A stretch of 64,000 nucleotides of DNA, taken from the NCBI GenBank assembly GCA_023376005.1, contig CM042162.1, positions 88,290,337 through 88,354,336 on the forward strand. The letters are read 5' to 3'. How positions within the stretch are numbered: the stretch's first letter is position 1; every line of letters begins with the position of its first letter. The notes under the pieces are model-generated. The model ran no database searches. It was not told the origin of the DNA and saw only the letters and a list, made by a program, of their open reading frames with translations. Position numbers and translations under genes: made by a program. This DNA is from Doryteuthis pealeii (Eukaryota > Mollusca > Cephalopoda > Myopsida > Loliginidae). Positions 53,596 through 64,000 of this stretch are shown in pieces.

Positions 53596-53997
53596 TATAA
53601 CAGTTTGTTTAACGGCATATCAACCTCTTTTGGGTCATTTAATGCCCAAAAAAGGTTGTTTTGGATTTCAGTCTTTAAAGTAGTGGTTCATTAGAGATAT
53701 TCATATAACAGAGGGGAATAAGTTTGCACACTAGGTAGGAGTGAAAAAAAAACACGATGAGGAGCTTAAGTGCTATTGCTAAATACTTCAAAATGTAATA
53801 AAAAGTGTAATAATCTTGATTTAACTCTGTCACTCTTTTTTTCTTTCTTTTCTTATTTTTATTATGGTTGTTTGAAACAGAATAGCATTATCGCGTCCGC
53901 GCTATCAATCCCTCTCTCTATATCTCTTACTCTCTTTCTTTTTTCTTTCTATTTTTTCTGAGTTTAGTTCTGAGACTTGTTTGTGTCCTGAGGATAA

Positions 53998-54490
53998 CAT
54001 TAAACTGTCGGCCTTTGGGCGGGGGTCCAGTATGCTTCGGCCACTGGACTATTAGTGTAAATCAACAGCGTTGATCCCAGGGGTATACCCTGTTAAGTAT
54101 CTGGTCGGCATCCTTAGTTCCAGATGTAATAAGTAAGTAAGCAAGCCAATAAGAATCCGGTGTTAGAGTATTCTTTGTAAGTCCGACGTCCAAGAGAATC
54201 CAAGTGTCAATGACATAAGCTCAGAATGGGGTCTATTAATACAGCAGAAGCAGCAGCAGCAGTGCCAGTGATTGGACAAAGAAATGCCTTCGGTGGTCAC
54301 GTGGTAGTCAACGGGTCTATATTTAGGAGTGACCGTTTTGCCTCATGCCTTTATATCTAAAATAATTCAACATTACCCCCCCCCCCCAGACAAACCTGCT
54401 CCCTTGATTTAAGTGGCAGGGCTGGGTTTATTACCCAGTGCCTGATCGCCCCCCTTGAGTGGGAATGGCGACAGGATCAACGCATTTTTT
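53998..54490 (+). repeat. P repeat split by a Q-like insert
   Basis: P parts are at 53998-54095 ('ggcctttgggcgg', 'ttgatcccaggggtat') and 54380-54490 ('tggcagggctgggtttatta'). Between them 'agtgccagtgattggacaaa' and 'ctatatttaggagtgaccg' resemble the Q repeat, and a poly-C run precedes the second P part. Confidence 0.55.
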
Positions 54491-54799
54491 GTGACTACCA
54501 CCCTAGAGTCTCGTCTCGTATTTTTTATACACTAATTAGCATTAAGTATATTAGCAGAGGTAGATTGGACTGCGTCACTTCTTTTATCAGAGTTTTAATT
54601 GACGGCAACGTTTATTTTTTTTCTCTAGGCAAACATTTCTTATTTCAAGCAATTGAAGTCACGTGTTCACCTGATCGGCTTTTACGCTGGTCCTCGAGTC
54701 TGCTGACTGTTTAATAACTAACTGTTTAATAACAAGGTTCTTTATATAGGGTGATACCCCAAAAACCTCTTTTTAAAAAGTCATGCCTGTTTTCCGGGC

Positions 54800-54806
<7 letters not shown>

Positions 54807-54838
<32 letters not shown>
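54807..54838. repeat. (TA)n microsatellite
   Basis: TA run directly left of the decayed hammerhead element. Confidence 0.95.
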
Positions 54839-54840
<2 letters not shown>

Positions 54841-54860
54841 ATCTAATGAGTCATACGATA

Positions 54861-54896
54861 CCAAACTATTAGTTTCGCATAAAGCTCTTCAGGGCT
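54861..54896 (-). ncRNA. hammerhead-like motif, decayed
   Basis: On the minus strand: AGCC, CTGAAGA, GCTTTATGC, GAAA, CTAATAG, T, then TT before GG. The extra T after position 16.1 disrupts the cleavage geometry. Same family as 45079-45115. The element is cut by the assembly gap at 54922. Confidence 0.4.
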
Positions 54897-54921
54897 AAAA
54901 TCGACTCATCTCTCTCTTTTT

Positions 54922-55021
54922 NNNNNNNNNNNNNNNNNNNNNNNNNNNNNNNNNNNNNNNNNNNNNNNNNNNNNNNNNNNNNNNNNNNNNNNNNNNNNNN
55001 NNNNNNNNNNNNNNNNNNNNN
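54922..55021. other. assembly gap, 100 N
   Basis: Standard-length N run. Unlike the first gap, the flanks do not share sequence that I can see. Confidence 0.95.
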
Positions 55022-55110
55022 GAACTAGAACCCCCCAACCCCCTCCCACCCCCACCCCACCACCATGGTGGTTTTAGCGAACGCTCTACCACTGACTAAC
55101 CCGGCCCATT
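55022..55110 (-). repeat. SINE-B head fragment
   Basis: 'gcgaacgctctaccactgac' and 'taacccggccc' match the SINE-B head. The B-box side is disrupted by C-runs. Confidence 0.5.
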
Positions 55111-56660
55111 TCGGTTTAATATATGGAAGGGCTTCTTTTTTTTTGGGGGGGATTAGCAGGAAAATTGCGGATTTGTTTTACCTAACAAAAAGAAAAGAAA
55201 AAATTACTTAAGGAGACTTACATGGGTTTTTCATTTTGTTTTAAATATAGGCTTTTTTTTTTTTTTACAATCTAAAAAGGATAATTTGATAGCCGATGTA
55301 AAAAAAAAATGGTTTTAAAAAATCAAATTGAGTTATATTTGGCGAAATGTATATAATTAAAAAAACGTTTTAGTTTATTTGTCAATTCAGTTATAATATA
55401 TGAAAGAAAGTTTCTTTATTTGCTATATGTTTTTGGGAGATTGAAGGGGTAGGTAGTAAATTGGGATGTTACTCAAGCAAAAAAAAAAAAAAAAAAACAA
55501 CTTCGGAGGACATTTAGATTTTTAATCCATGCCTTAAATATAACTGTCAATACCCCATAAAAAAGTGCGGTTTCTTTTCATACCACATACAACGTGTAAA
55601 ATGTTTGTCGGGTTGTTTAAAACACAATCCAACATAAGATAATGTCATCAGCACGAAAAAACAAAAAGAAATCCTCATGGGTCAAGCTTGTGTTCGCTTT
55701 AAACAATAAAAGAACCGTATATACTTCAGGTAATGAACGACCCTGACTTATTTAGCACCAAAAAAGGCGTTTTTATCATATATGCAGTAAAGAAAAAAGA
55801 CCCTTAAAATTTTGGAATACTAGCCTATAAAATATTTAAATTTACTATGACCAGCAAATTCGGCAAACAACGCGGTGCAACATGCGGAAACAACTGGACA
55901 GGCTGTTCGACCGGTTAAGTCTCAGTTTTGCAGTGTAACCATGGTCGCTGAGGGACGACCCTCAGCGTGGTCTTTATTTTATTTTTTTTTTTTATTTCTG
56001 AGTATGAGGCGAGTGTTGTGCCTGCACGTCCAAAGCCAAGCACGAACTGTAGAATGAGAGGCAAACAATGAGAGACAACAAGAGAGAACGTGACCTTATT
56101 TTTTTTTGTGGGGGGGGGGTCGGTTCTTAAAAAGTGTGTACATATACATGAGGTAATATACGGTAAAGACTCGGTGTCCAAGTTTGTTGTTGTTTGTTTT
56201 TTGTTTTTGTTTTTTAAGATTATAACGAATTATATTGGATTTGATTTGGTTTAGTTTTCTTGTTTATGGGCGGTAACATAATTTAAACTGACGGCCTACT
56301 TACTAATACAACGTAAGCCTTTATGCCGTTTGTGACAAGCTACAATGGCATAATCAAACCTTCGTGTCTTATCTTATTCCATAGTCTCCCTTGTACATAA
56401 TAGTACTATTCAACAATAGCTGGTGGGATGAGGTGATTTCATATCTTTCCAAAGGATAATCAGTCAAAAAGTTAACGATAATAGCGCGACTGAGTTCGAA
56501 CTCGCCTTTACTATGGTGTCTAGTCCAGTACGAACATTACGCCACGGCGACTTCCTCACCACATATTGATTTACAACAAATACGATTTAGAATAGGTGGA
56601 AAGAATTGATTGAACATAATTAGGAAACTACGGAAAATCCAGGATTGACATAGATAGAAA
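55111..56660. other. no recognisable gene; A/T homopolymer-rich
   Basis: Many long A and T runs. No supported frame; the 60-88-codon frames at 55875-56181 show no motif. Confidence 0.45.
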
Positions 56661-56664
56661 AGTT

Positions 56665-56840
56665 GTTGTTTAATTTTACGGCATGTCAACCCTTTGTTGG
56701 TCAGTTTTATGCCGAATACGTTTCTTTTATTCATTTTTGAGGGTACTCAATTTTTTCCTTTTTAAATCATTTTTAAACAATTTTTTTTCAATCTACCCAT
56801 AATGTCACCCTAAAGGGACTACCACTCCGGGTCAGGTGTA
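56665..56840 (-). repeat. R1 tail-end part
   Basis: 'tttacggcatgtcaaccctt', 'gttttatgccgaatacg' and 'accactccgggtcag'. Confidence 0.65.
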
Positions 56841-57194
56841 GAAAATATTAGAAAACCAATACGCCAAGGGTCAAAGCCAACCTCATCGCCCAGCTATCCC
56901 AATGCAATACTTTAGAAGTTTTGTTTTCTTATAGCCAAATCCGTCATGGCGAGTTCGGATCCACAGAAAGCCCTATACTCAGCTTGGTGCCAAATTTAAT
57001 CTATGCTAGTTTTAAGAAAAACTTGTAGACTAGCGAGTACGGGGAGGCGCGCGTCATGTACGGTTATCGTCATGAAAGACTCAACGCGCCAAATTCATAC
57101 TGGAAGCTGTGTGTTTCACTTCATGCAAATGCCCTGGCAAAGTCATGAACATGGTTGTTCCTAAAGATTCTTGATGTTGGCCAGGAGCCTAAAA

Positions 57195-57575
57195 AAAAAA
57201 AAACAGTGGGGAGTCCCTTTTTTGCTGTGCTAAACCAGGGAGATGGTTTTGCTGGGTGGAGCCACCACACCTACCGTCAAAACCTCCAGATGGTTTTACC
57301 GCAGTAGATCAGATTACCCAATCTGTGATACTTATTACGTAAGAGTTGGCGTAGCCGTTATTAACCCGAAACTTTCGCTTGTACTAAAACAGGGCGATTG
57401 TTTTGCTCGGGTGCAGCGCCGCATCTACGTCAACTCCAGATGTTTTAATCCACACATATCAGATTTAACCAAACTGTGCCTACTCATGTGTCGAAGGACG
57501 GTATCGAACCTGGAACCTTATGTCACTTCCATGCCCTGCGAATTGCTCTATAGAATTGAGCTAAACCAACATCTC
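57195..57575 (-). repeat. SINE-B with internally duplicated body
   Basis: Head near 57490-57575 ('ggtatcgaacctggaacctt', 'gctctatagaattgagctaa'). The body block 'aaacaggg.gattgttttgc' with 'cctccagatg.tttta.c' occurs twice (57235 and 57385), so the middle is duplicated. Confidence 0.6.
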
Positions 57576-57860
57576 ACCCGCCTTCGGGTCGGAGTCCAGT
57601 TGAGCTTCGGGCCGCTGGGACCGGTTGTTGTAATAATATGCGTCGATCTCAGGGGCCATCCCACCTAGGCAACATCTGCCCCCTCGATTTAAAGGGGCAG
57701 GGCTGGGTTTATTGTCCAGTGCCTGAGGCGCCCCCTGAGGGGAATGCCGACAGGATACACGCAATTTTTCACCCGCCATCCATGAACTTCGGTTTGTGGG
57801 TGGATCCCACGTTAAATAGGGGCCTTTGTGCCTGACCTGGTACGAGTTGGGTACTGGGAA
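57572..57860 (+). repeat. P repeat, free-standing copy
   Basis: Colinear with 51438-51735 inside Helitron D, and more complete at its left end ('acccgccttcgggtcggag' can form a hairpin). Confidence 0.7.
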
Positions 57861-58615
57861 AATACAAACCGGCCTCTCTAAAGTTATCTTGTTCTAATTT
57901 ATAAGAATCAGAATTTTAAAAGGAGATCTGTCCGAAATTATGATATTAGTTATCTATCATGATAAGATATTCGTTAGGGAAACAGGAATGATAATAAAAT
58001 ACATTATATTTTATTTGAAAATGTTTGTTTTTTATTTTATTTTTATTTGTAATATGGAATCAAATTTTATCATAAAAATTTTAAAATTGAATTTTTCGCT
58101 CATATAACAATAAAGGATATGCTCAAAGTGTTGAATGTCGTAGACGTATTTATTTATTATCAAAAAAACAATTGAATCAACAGTCAATATCTCGTTCCAT
58201 TAAAACAAAAAATAAATAATAAAAAAATCAGAAAAAAAATAATTTTTTTGGTTAACAAAAATAAATTAAAAAAAAAACAATTATGAAGATGGGTGTGATA
58301 ATCAGTGAACTGTATTTGTCCAGAAAAATCCAGACCAAAATACATATATACTCGTATATGATCGATTACTGTCTGTAGGCCAACCTTTTAGTTTAGTCAT
58401 GTGAAGTATTATATTAATTTACGGAATTAAGTGTCGCCCCGTGAGTCCAGAAGAGTAATGAAACTGTGCATACATGGGTAGATTTTTTGGAGGAGGGGTT
58501 GAAAAAAAACAGAAAATGTCCTTAATAATTTGTTTTATACTTGCCAAACTAAACATTTTGGTGAGGGAAGAGTTATTTTCTTATTGAAATTTACCTCTCA
58601 ATAAAGCTTATGATT
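57861..58615. other. no recognisable gene
   Basis: AT-rich anonymous sequence. Confidence 0.45.
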
Positions 58616-58621
58616 TATCTA

Positions 58622-58762
58622 GAGATATAGAGAGAGAAAAAGAGAGAGGAGAGAGAGGAAAAGAGAAAGAGAGAGAGAAAAAGAGAAAGAGAGAGAGGAG
58701 AGAGAGAAAAAGAGAGAGAAAAAGAGAGAAAAGAAGAGAGAAGAGAGAGAAAAATAGACACG
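58622..58762. repeat. (GA)n/GAAA-rich microsatellite
   Basis: Interrupted GA runs. Confidence 0.95.
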
Positions 58763-59299
58763 AAGAGAAGAGAGATGAAAGGGGAAGGAAAAGAAAGAGA
58801 AGAAAAGTGGTAAAGGGGAGAGCGAGGGGTAAATGTAGGAAAAAATATCTTCCAAATTCGACTTTTAACGAGTATACAATATCGTACTATCCTTGAATAT
58901 ATGTTCATGTTTATCGGATGAAGAGGGTCAGTGGAAGTATAGACGGGTTAACAGATCGATCAACCCAATCCCTAAACTCATCGATAATAATCAGAATTCT
59001 ATCGACCAATCACAAGAAAACCCGGCGTTCCCGCGTACACCAGAAAACCGGGCCAGTTGATCAATACAGATCAATATAATCCTCCCATGTCCCATTGAGG
59101 TATCGATCAACCGCCCAAGTCCTTTGTATCAACCATAAAAAAAAAATCACCCGGACGCTACCCGTGAAATTTGGTAAATCCAGTTGGTCGCTGCCATTGA
59201 ACAGGGTGAGCGTCTCCTTTGATTGGTTGATTGATAAATTATTACGGTAGAACGTCGCCAAGGGTGACAAATGATATATCGATCACTCAAAAAATACCA

Positions 59300-59760
59300 G
59301 TCATGTTCCGTCTTTTCACGCACGCTTATATACTCACACTTTTCCAAAAAATCTCCGAAAAACGACTTGTGAAAATTGTTCTTTTTCGGTAGGCGCTACC
59401 TACGTGGACAGAGTGCCATGAAATACATCGTCCACCCCTTCGCCCGTAAGCGAGGAGCCACTCCACGTAGCAGGTGGCGTGGTTCCGTTTCGCCCATTTG
59501 GACGCCCTTTCTGTGTGTGATGTATGTCGATCTTCCGACTGGTGGCGCGGGGCGGCGCGGTTCGCCCTCCTTCTGTAGGAAGTTCTTTTTTGTAAAACCT
59601 TTTCGCGAATGTCCAGGTGAGTCCCGACAACCATGAAGGCGTGTGGGGTCTGTAGTGTTTCAATTCGGCCAGCCATCGTGACGTGAGATTTTCGAAAGAG
59701 CTCGGCTCGACTAGCGAAAAAAAAAATGTTCTGCGTCGTAATAGGTCAGCGTGTGAGCGC
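59300..59760. other. CpG-rich unique segment, possible promoter/first exon
   Basis: CpG dinucleotides are visibly denser than elsewhere. A plus-strand 86-codon frame (59376-59636) contains a CAG|GTGAGT splice-donor consensus near 59610. A minus-strand 116-codon frame starts at 59676 (MAGRIETLQTPHAF) in a good ATG context, downstream of a CRE-like 'cacgtcacg'. Neither protein is recognised. Unlike most of the window it shares no repeat. It could equally be a non-coding CpG island. Confidence 0.25.
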
Positions 59761-61037
59761 GAGAGGTTTCCTGAAAAAAAAAGATAAGAAACTTAGTTAT
59801 GGATTAGGGTTCTTAATGTTTTTTTTTACGGATGTTAACCCTTTTCCAATTTTGCCTCATTAATGGTCGTCATCAAATTCAATGGATGAACATTACAATT
59901 TGACGAGGATTCATTTCCTTTCTTCATCTTGATTTAGTCGTGTTTTGTTTTTATTTCGTCTCATTCGGGGTTTTCTATTTTTTTCTTCGAAAACATGAGC
60001 ATATCCTTTATCATTTCTCCTACGGGGCTTTCGGGTTCAAAAGGTGAGAAATTACAGAAAAATCAATGGCGCTTACAGGAAAGGAAATCTGGACGCGCGT
60101 GCGCATGCGTCAAAGAGACAGGTAATAAAAACAAGATAGATTACAGAATGATAAAAGAAAATAAACAAAGACAAAAAAAAAAAAAAAGACAAAACAAAAC
60201 AACACAATACACGCCATTGGGAATCGGAGACTCTTCCGGCAAAATAAGCTCCCTCGGGATTCCGTGTGCGCGATAATGATGCTGTGGAGGCCCCGTGGCA
60301 TAAAGGTTAAGCCATGATCTCTTTCCTGATGGAGTTGAAAAATGTACCCGAAGCAATAACTGGCCACGGGACACGAGAGCTTTGAATATCAATATCATAT
60401 AAACAGAAAGAAAGAAAAAAAATGGGGAGACAACGCTTGTTGTAAAAAGATGAATTATCCGGAGACGAACAAATGACATCTATAGGGGACATGCAGACAA
60501 TTAGATGATACTGAGGGGAAAAATGAAACAGGGAAATTTAAAAGGATAGGTTGTTGTTTTCAGCGGTGAATTAGAGCAAACTGTTTTGGAAGTCGCAACA
60601 TAACGGAAGGGTTTCAATCCTGCTAGTTTCCATTAAACTATTCTTACACTACACTGATTGGCTGGTTGGTTGGTTTTATTTTCCGGCCTCCCCAGCAGAT
60701 TTTAAGCTACGCACAAACCGAAGAACATCTGCAGAGAAATAGTGCATCACCATCTGTTACAAAGGGTTTCCAGTTTGAACTTCAATTTCTAAAAAAGAAT
60801 GAAACCTTTTCCCTATGCAATCGTCGTAGCATTGGAAAAAAAATGACTCTTTCGTTGATTTCTACGCATGAGTATTCATGCAACAAAGATCCCACACAGA
60901 ATTTTGGTTTATAGTGGTAAAGGCCTGTGTTGTGCCATCGGCAATTTTTGGCACAGACGATAGTAAAGAATTGGTGCACAAGGAATGCCACAAACCCAAT
61001 CAACGACGGACTTCAGGCTTTTCAAATTAAAGTTTTC

Positions 61038-61240
61038 CTTCTCCTAGACTGGTTACTTAGTCATGGTTAAAGAACCCAGTGTCCAACTATTACCCATAGC
61101 TGGATGGCAATATATGGATTCATACCTTTTCCAGGGGTATTAGTGCTATGTGAAATGCAAACAGCTTTTTGAAGATTTGAACTCGAAACAACGAGTTCAT
61201 TTTCTACGACTCAAACCATTATGCCATGCTCCTCCATAAC
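61038..61240 (-). repeat. SINE-A (duplicate of 38037-38250)
   Basis: Same boundaries relative to the duplication, so the SINE predates it. Confidence 0.75.
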
Positions 61241-61361
61241 GCACCGTAGTACTATTAAGTAGTAAATAAAAAGCAAGAAAACCTAAATAAATTTGGTAAG
61301 ATGTTGTTAAGTGAAGAAAACGTAAGTTAAAATAATTATTTCAAACGTACCACTATATATA

Positions 61362-62085
61362 CTAGCAAATATATGCACCCTCCGGTGCAAGTATTTAAGT
61401 TTTAATGTAATGAAATATCGTATTAAATTAGAAAGGCTAATGAAATTAAATAAAATGCAGATAAAAAAGATTTGAAACAGAGGGGGATATAATCGAAAAA
61501 TAGAACAACTGAAATTTACTCTTCCATCACTCTCGTCTTTCATTGTTATTTTTCTAATTCAAGTATTTAGTTAAAGAGGAAGTAAAGAATAAAAGTACAG
61601 TTATCTTTTCTTGTTAATGGATTTCATTTAAGATTTATTGAAGAGATTTTTGCTTATATTCATTAAAATAAAACCAAACAGTTAGAAACCAATAATACTA
61701 AGCATATATTTATTAAAATTACATTTTTAATATCAATATGCAAATCAGCCTTCCAGTTCACACTGTAAACCACTAATTTGTTATATATATAATACAATTG
61801 CATGTTGTTAGTAATTTTTCACCCGCCACCCCATGAGCTTCGGCTTGTGGGTGGTCCCACATAAATAGGGCCTTTGTGCCTGACCCGTACAAGTGGGGTA
61901 TGTGGAAAATATCATGTAGATATGGTTAACAGTATTAAAAATGTAAAACAATTTTATTAATAATTGAGGTTAAAATAAGGATAAATTCATGGTGAATGTG
62001 ACGTCAATAACTAAGGGAATTGTGACTTGCGTAGTGATTTAGTTTCGGCTACAGACAGAAAAACACAATCTCCATTATAATAAGA
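61362..62085 (-). mobile_element. non-autonomous Helitron, Hel-1 copy E
   Basis: Duplicate of copy C with the same ends (CTAG at 61362, TC start at 62085). Confidence 0.85.
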
Positions 62086-62116
62086 TATATATATATATTA
62101 GAATGGTACACAGTAA

Positions 62117-62155
62117 TAACCTACTCGAGTTTCACCATGAGGATCTTCAGGGTTA
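62117..62155 (-). ncRNA. hammerhead ribozyme motif (duplicate of 39122-39160)
   Basis: Identical core and arms to the first copy. Confidence 0.58.
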
Positions 62156-62786
62156 AATCCATGAATAAATCAAGATATTGATTAATTACAGCCGATTGCA
62201 TGTGTGTATTTTCAGTGACGGTTAGTGACAGACTCGCAATCAAAGAACGCTGGGTTTTAAAATTTTGAAAATGCGGAGGTTATGTTTATCCAATGATCAA
62301 ATAAAACATTATGAGAAATCGTCTTTATATTTATTGCTTTAATAATTTATAAGAATTATAAGGATATATATACATATAATGTTGAAAAAATAAATAATGG
62401 AAAGAAAATGTTGAATGGATAAAAATTGTTTCATGAAGTGCCAACATGTGTTTCAGCCAAGAGTATGTCCTTGTATACAATGTATTCTATTTATTATTAT
62501 TATTTTAAATAGAAAATAGAATGAGTTAATAATTCTAGAAAAATATATAAAACGTTTTTTTAAATATACTGAAGAATGGCCATCATCAAATTTTTCCCCA
62601 ATTTCTTTTGAACCTTATAAATTCTCTGAAACGTACGAGGAAAACCTGAAAAAAAAAAAAAAAAAAAATTTGCTAAACGTTTTCGAAACTTATTTCTGTA
62701 AATACTATTTTTCTTTTCTGGTAGCACAATTTTAACCCTCAATATACGGCATACGACTCTGTTTTTTTTTAATACAACACATACAC

Positions 62787-62789
<3 letters not shown>

Positions 62790-62828
<39 letters not shown>

Positions 62829-63126
62829 ACAAGGCACAATGAAATAAGTAAATATTGAACTTCAGAGAAATTTTCTTTTCGTACGATGAGAGAAACATGA
62901 ATTCCTATTACTTCTGCTAAATAACTTCCCGCTTCAAGAATTCGTCATTTTCATCCCGATCCAACTGCTTCTTGTCTGTTTTACTCAAATATTCCCTCTC
63001 CGGTCATCCATTGTTTAACATAACAGAGGAAGGGGAGCAACTCATGTTTGCTTTTAAATTTGATTAAATTTAAAATAAACAAATATCAAAGATTACATTT
63101 TCTTACTTCTTTTTAAAAGAATGTCA

Positions 63127-63158
<32 letters not shown>

Positions 63159-63176
63159 TACTCTCTCTCTCTTTTA

Positions 63177-63220
<44 letters not shown>

Positions 63221-63222
63221 CT
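62790..63222. repeat. (AC)n and (CT)n microsatellites
   Basis: AC at 62790-62827 and CT at 63130-63222. Lengths differ from the first duplicate copy. Confidence 0.93.
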
Positions 63223-63349
63223 TTATATGTATATATATATGTGTGTATAAACGTGTGTTTATGTTTATTTTTATCACCCTCTCTAGATATACATCTATCA
63301 ATCTATCTGTCTATTTCAGTATGTTCATTTTAATTTTTCTTGTTTTTTT

Positions 63350-63690
63350 ACCTCTTCTTTTTAACAAGTTCTGAGAGTTGTAAAACTTTTAAATGCCATC
63401 CTTGGCCAGTTGAAAAGAGCTTAAAGAGAGTCCTATGTTATGGAATCCTTTGGTAAGTGTATAAGTCCTATCCTGCGTATTGGTAAGGGTCCAGTGATTT
63501 AATCCTATGCCCGTCATCCATGAACGCTACAGTAATTATGACCAGTAGGGGTGTTTAAGTATTGTATCAGCCACAGAGTACTGCCAGTGATTGGCCAAGA
63601 AATAGATCACATGATCTCGCTTAGTCTATAAGTATGGTCGAGGATCTAGCACACACCTTATATACCAAATTTTCTCAACAAATATATGCA
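63350..63690 (+). repeat. Q repeat, promoter-like, with TATA part
   Basis: 'agtgattggccaagaaatag' is followed by 'gcttagtctataagtatggt', an inverted CCAAT plus TATA arrangement. Confidence 0.6.
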
Positions 63691-63727
63691 GTTTTGTATC
63701 ATATCCTGGTCACTCTTTTTCTCAATT

Positions 63728-64000
63728 ACGTTTACGCCCTGTCGGCTGGGCGTTTCGAATACACCAACTACACTTATGCAGAGGGTAAGACTCCACCAGG
63801 GGCCACCTGTTCACCGTGGGTGGCGACCCGTGATGCGTAAGGAGGGAACCAAATGGCTGGGCAGTCAATGACTTACAACACTCCACTTTGCCCCTTACTT
63901 GGGCTAGACGGGCGTTCGGAGAGTTCCCCTAGATCAATTGGCTCGTAACGTCAAGCCTAGGACATATTTGATTATCACAACCTATTGCCCTTATGACAAG
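63728..64000 (+). repeat. R1 repeat, cut by window end
   Basis: Starts 'cgccctgtcggctgggcgtt'. Duplicate of 40698 onward. Confidence 0.8.

Larger units (their letters stand above)
59812..64000. repeat. 4.1-kb segmental duplication, copy 2, runs off the window
   Basis: Colinear with 36823-40965. Begins at 'ttaatgtttttttttacgg' and is still homologous at the last base. Confidence 0.9.

Noticed and set aside
1300..64000. CRISPR arrays, bacterial operons, Shine-Dalgarno sites
   Set aside because: Repeats are microsatellites or dispersed eukaryotic elements; no direct repeat/spacer regularity and no bacterial genes.

Overview
This window is eukaryotic, very probably animal, intergenic DNA. It is AT-rich and filled with (TA)n, (GA)n, (AC)n, (GAA)n and (CTTT)n microsatellites, degraded non-LTR retrotransposon 3' ends, tRNA-derived SINEs, non-autonomous Helitrons and a Tc1/mariner relic. 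The retrotransposon fragments (an RTE-like element ending in an (ATG)n tail, and a LINE whose ORF ends in a Cys/His motif) together with the microsatellite load suggest a lophotrochozoan, most likely a mollusc. That placement rests on general familiarity with such genomes, not on a search. I find no convincing host protein-coding gene. The only candidate is a CpG-rich stretch at 59300-59760 that could hold a first exon. Long SLSL, YIYI, poly-Lys and poly-Leu reading frames are translated microsatellites.

Layout. 1-5.4 kb: microsatellites, a LINE 3' end, promoter-like repeats in inverted orientation, a SINE and an RTE relic. 5.5-8.6 kb: a 240-bp palindrome with mirror-image hammerhead ribozyme motifs, TA/GA microsatellites, a SINE and another hammerhead. 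9.1-10.2 kb: an (AACC)n-tailed dispersed repeat (called R1 here) with a nested SINE. 10.2-13.6 kb: two blocks of an ~88-bp tandem repeat. 14.4-24.0 kb: one locus present twice on either side of a 100-N gap, almost certainly two overlapping contig ends that were not merged. It holds polypurine tracts, a Helitron, a fold-back element with a hammerhead, and a Tc1 relic. 24.4-36 kb: R1 copies, SINEs, a MITE-like element and a second Helitron family interrupted by an RTE copy. 36.2-36.8 kb: an inverted-repeat element carrying telomere-like repeats. 36.8-41.0 and 59.8-64.0 kb: a 4.1-kb segmental duplication. 41.7-44.1 kb: GATA/TA and a 1.3-kb polypyrimidine tract. 44.7-45.4 kb: three further hammerhead motifs. 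46-51.9 kb: LINE and RTE fragments and a long Helitron. 53.2-59.8 kb: a complete short Helitron, a second gap, P-repeat copies and largely anonymous sequence.

The most notable signal is about a dozen type I hammerhead ribozyme motifs (CUGANGA, stem II, GAAA, a minimal stem III, then UH), mostly next to (TA)n tracts. Two lie directly downstream of tRNA-like pol III promoter modules and others lie in perfect palindromes. Hammerheads with a minimal helix III are known from Penelope-like elements and metazoan retrozymes. The tRNA-like plus hammerhead plus (TA)n arrangement looks like a small non-autonomous, self-processing retroelement family. Its members differ in decay: some have intact cores, others have lost an essential base.
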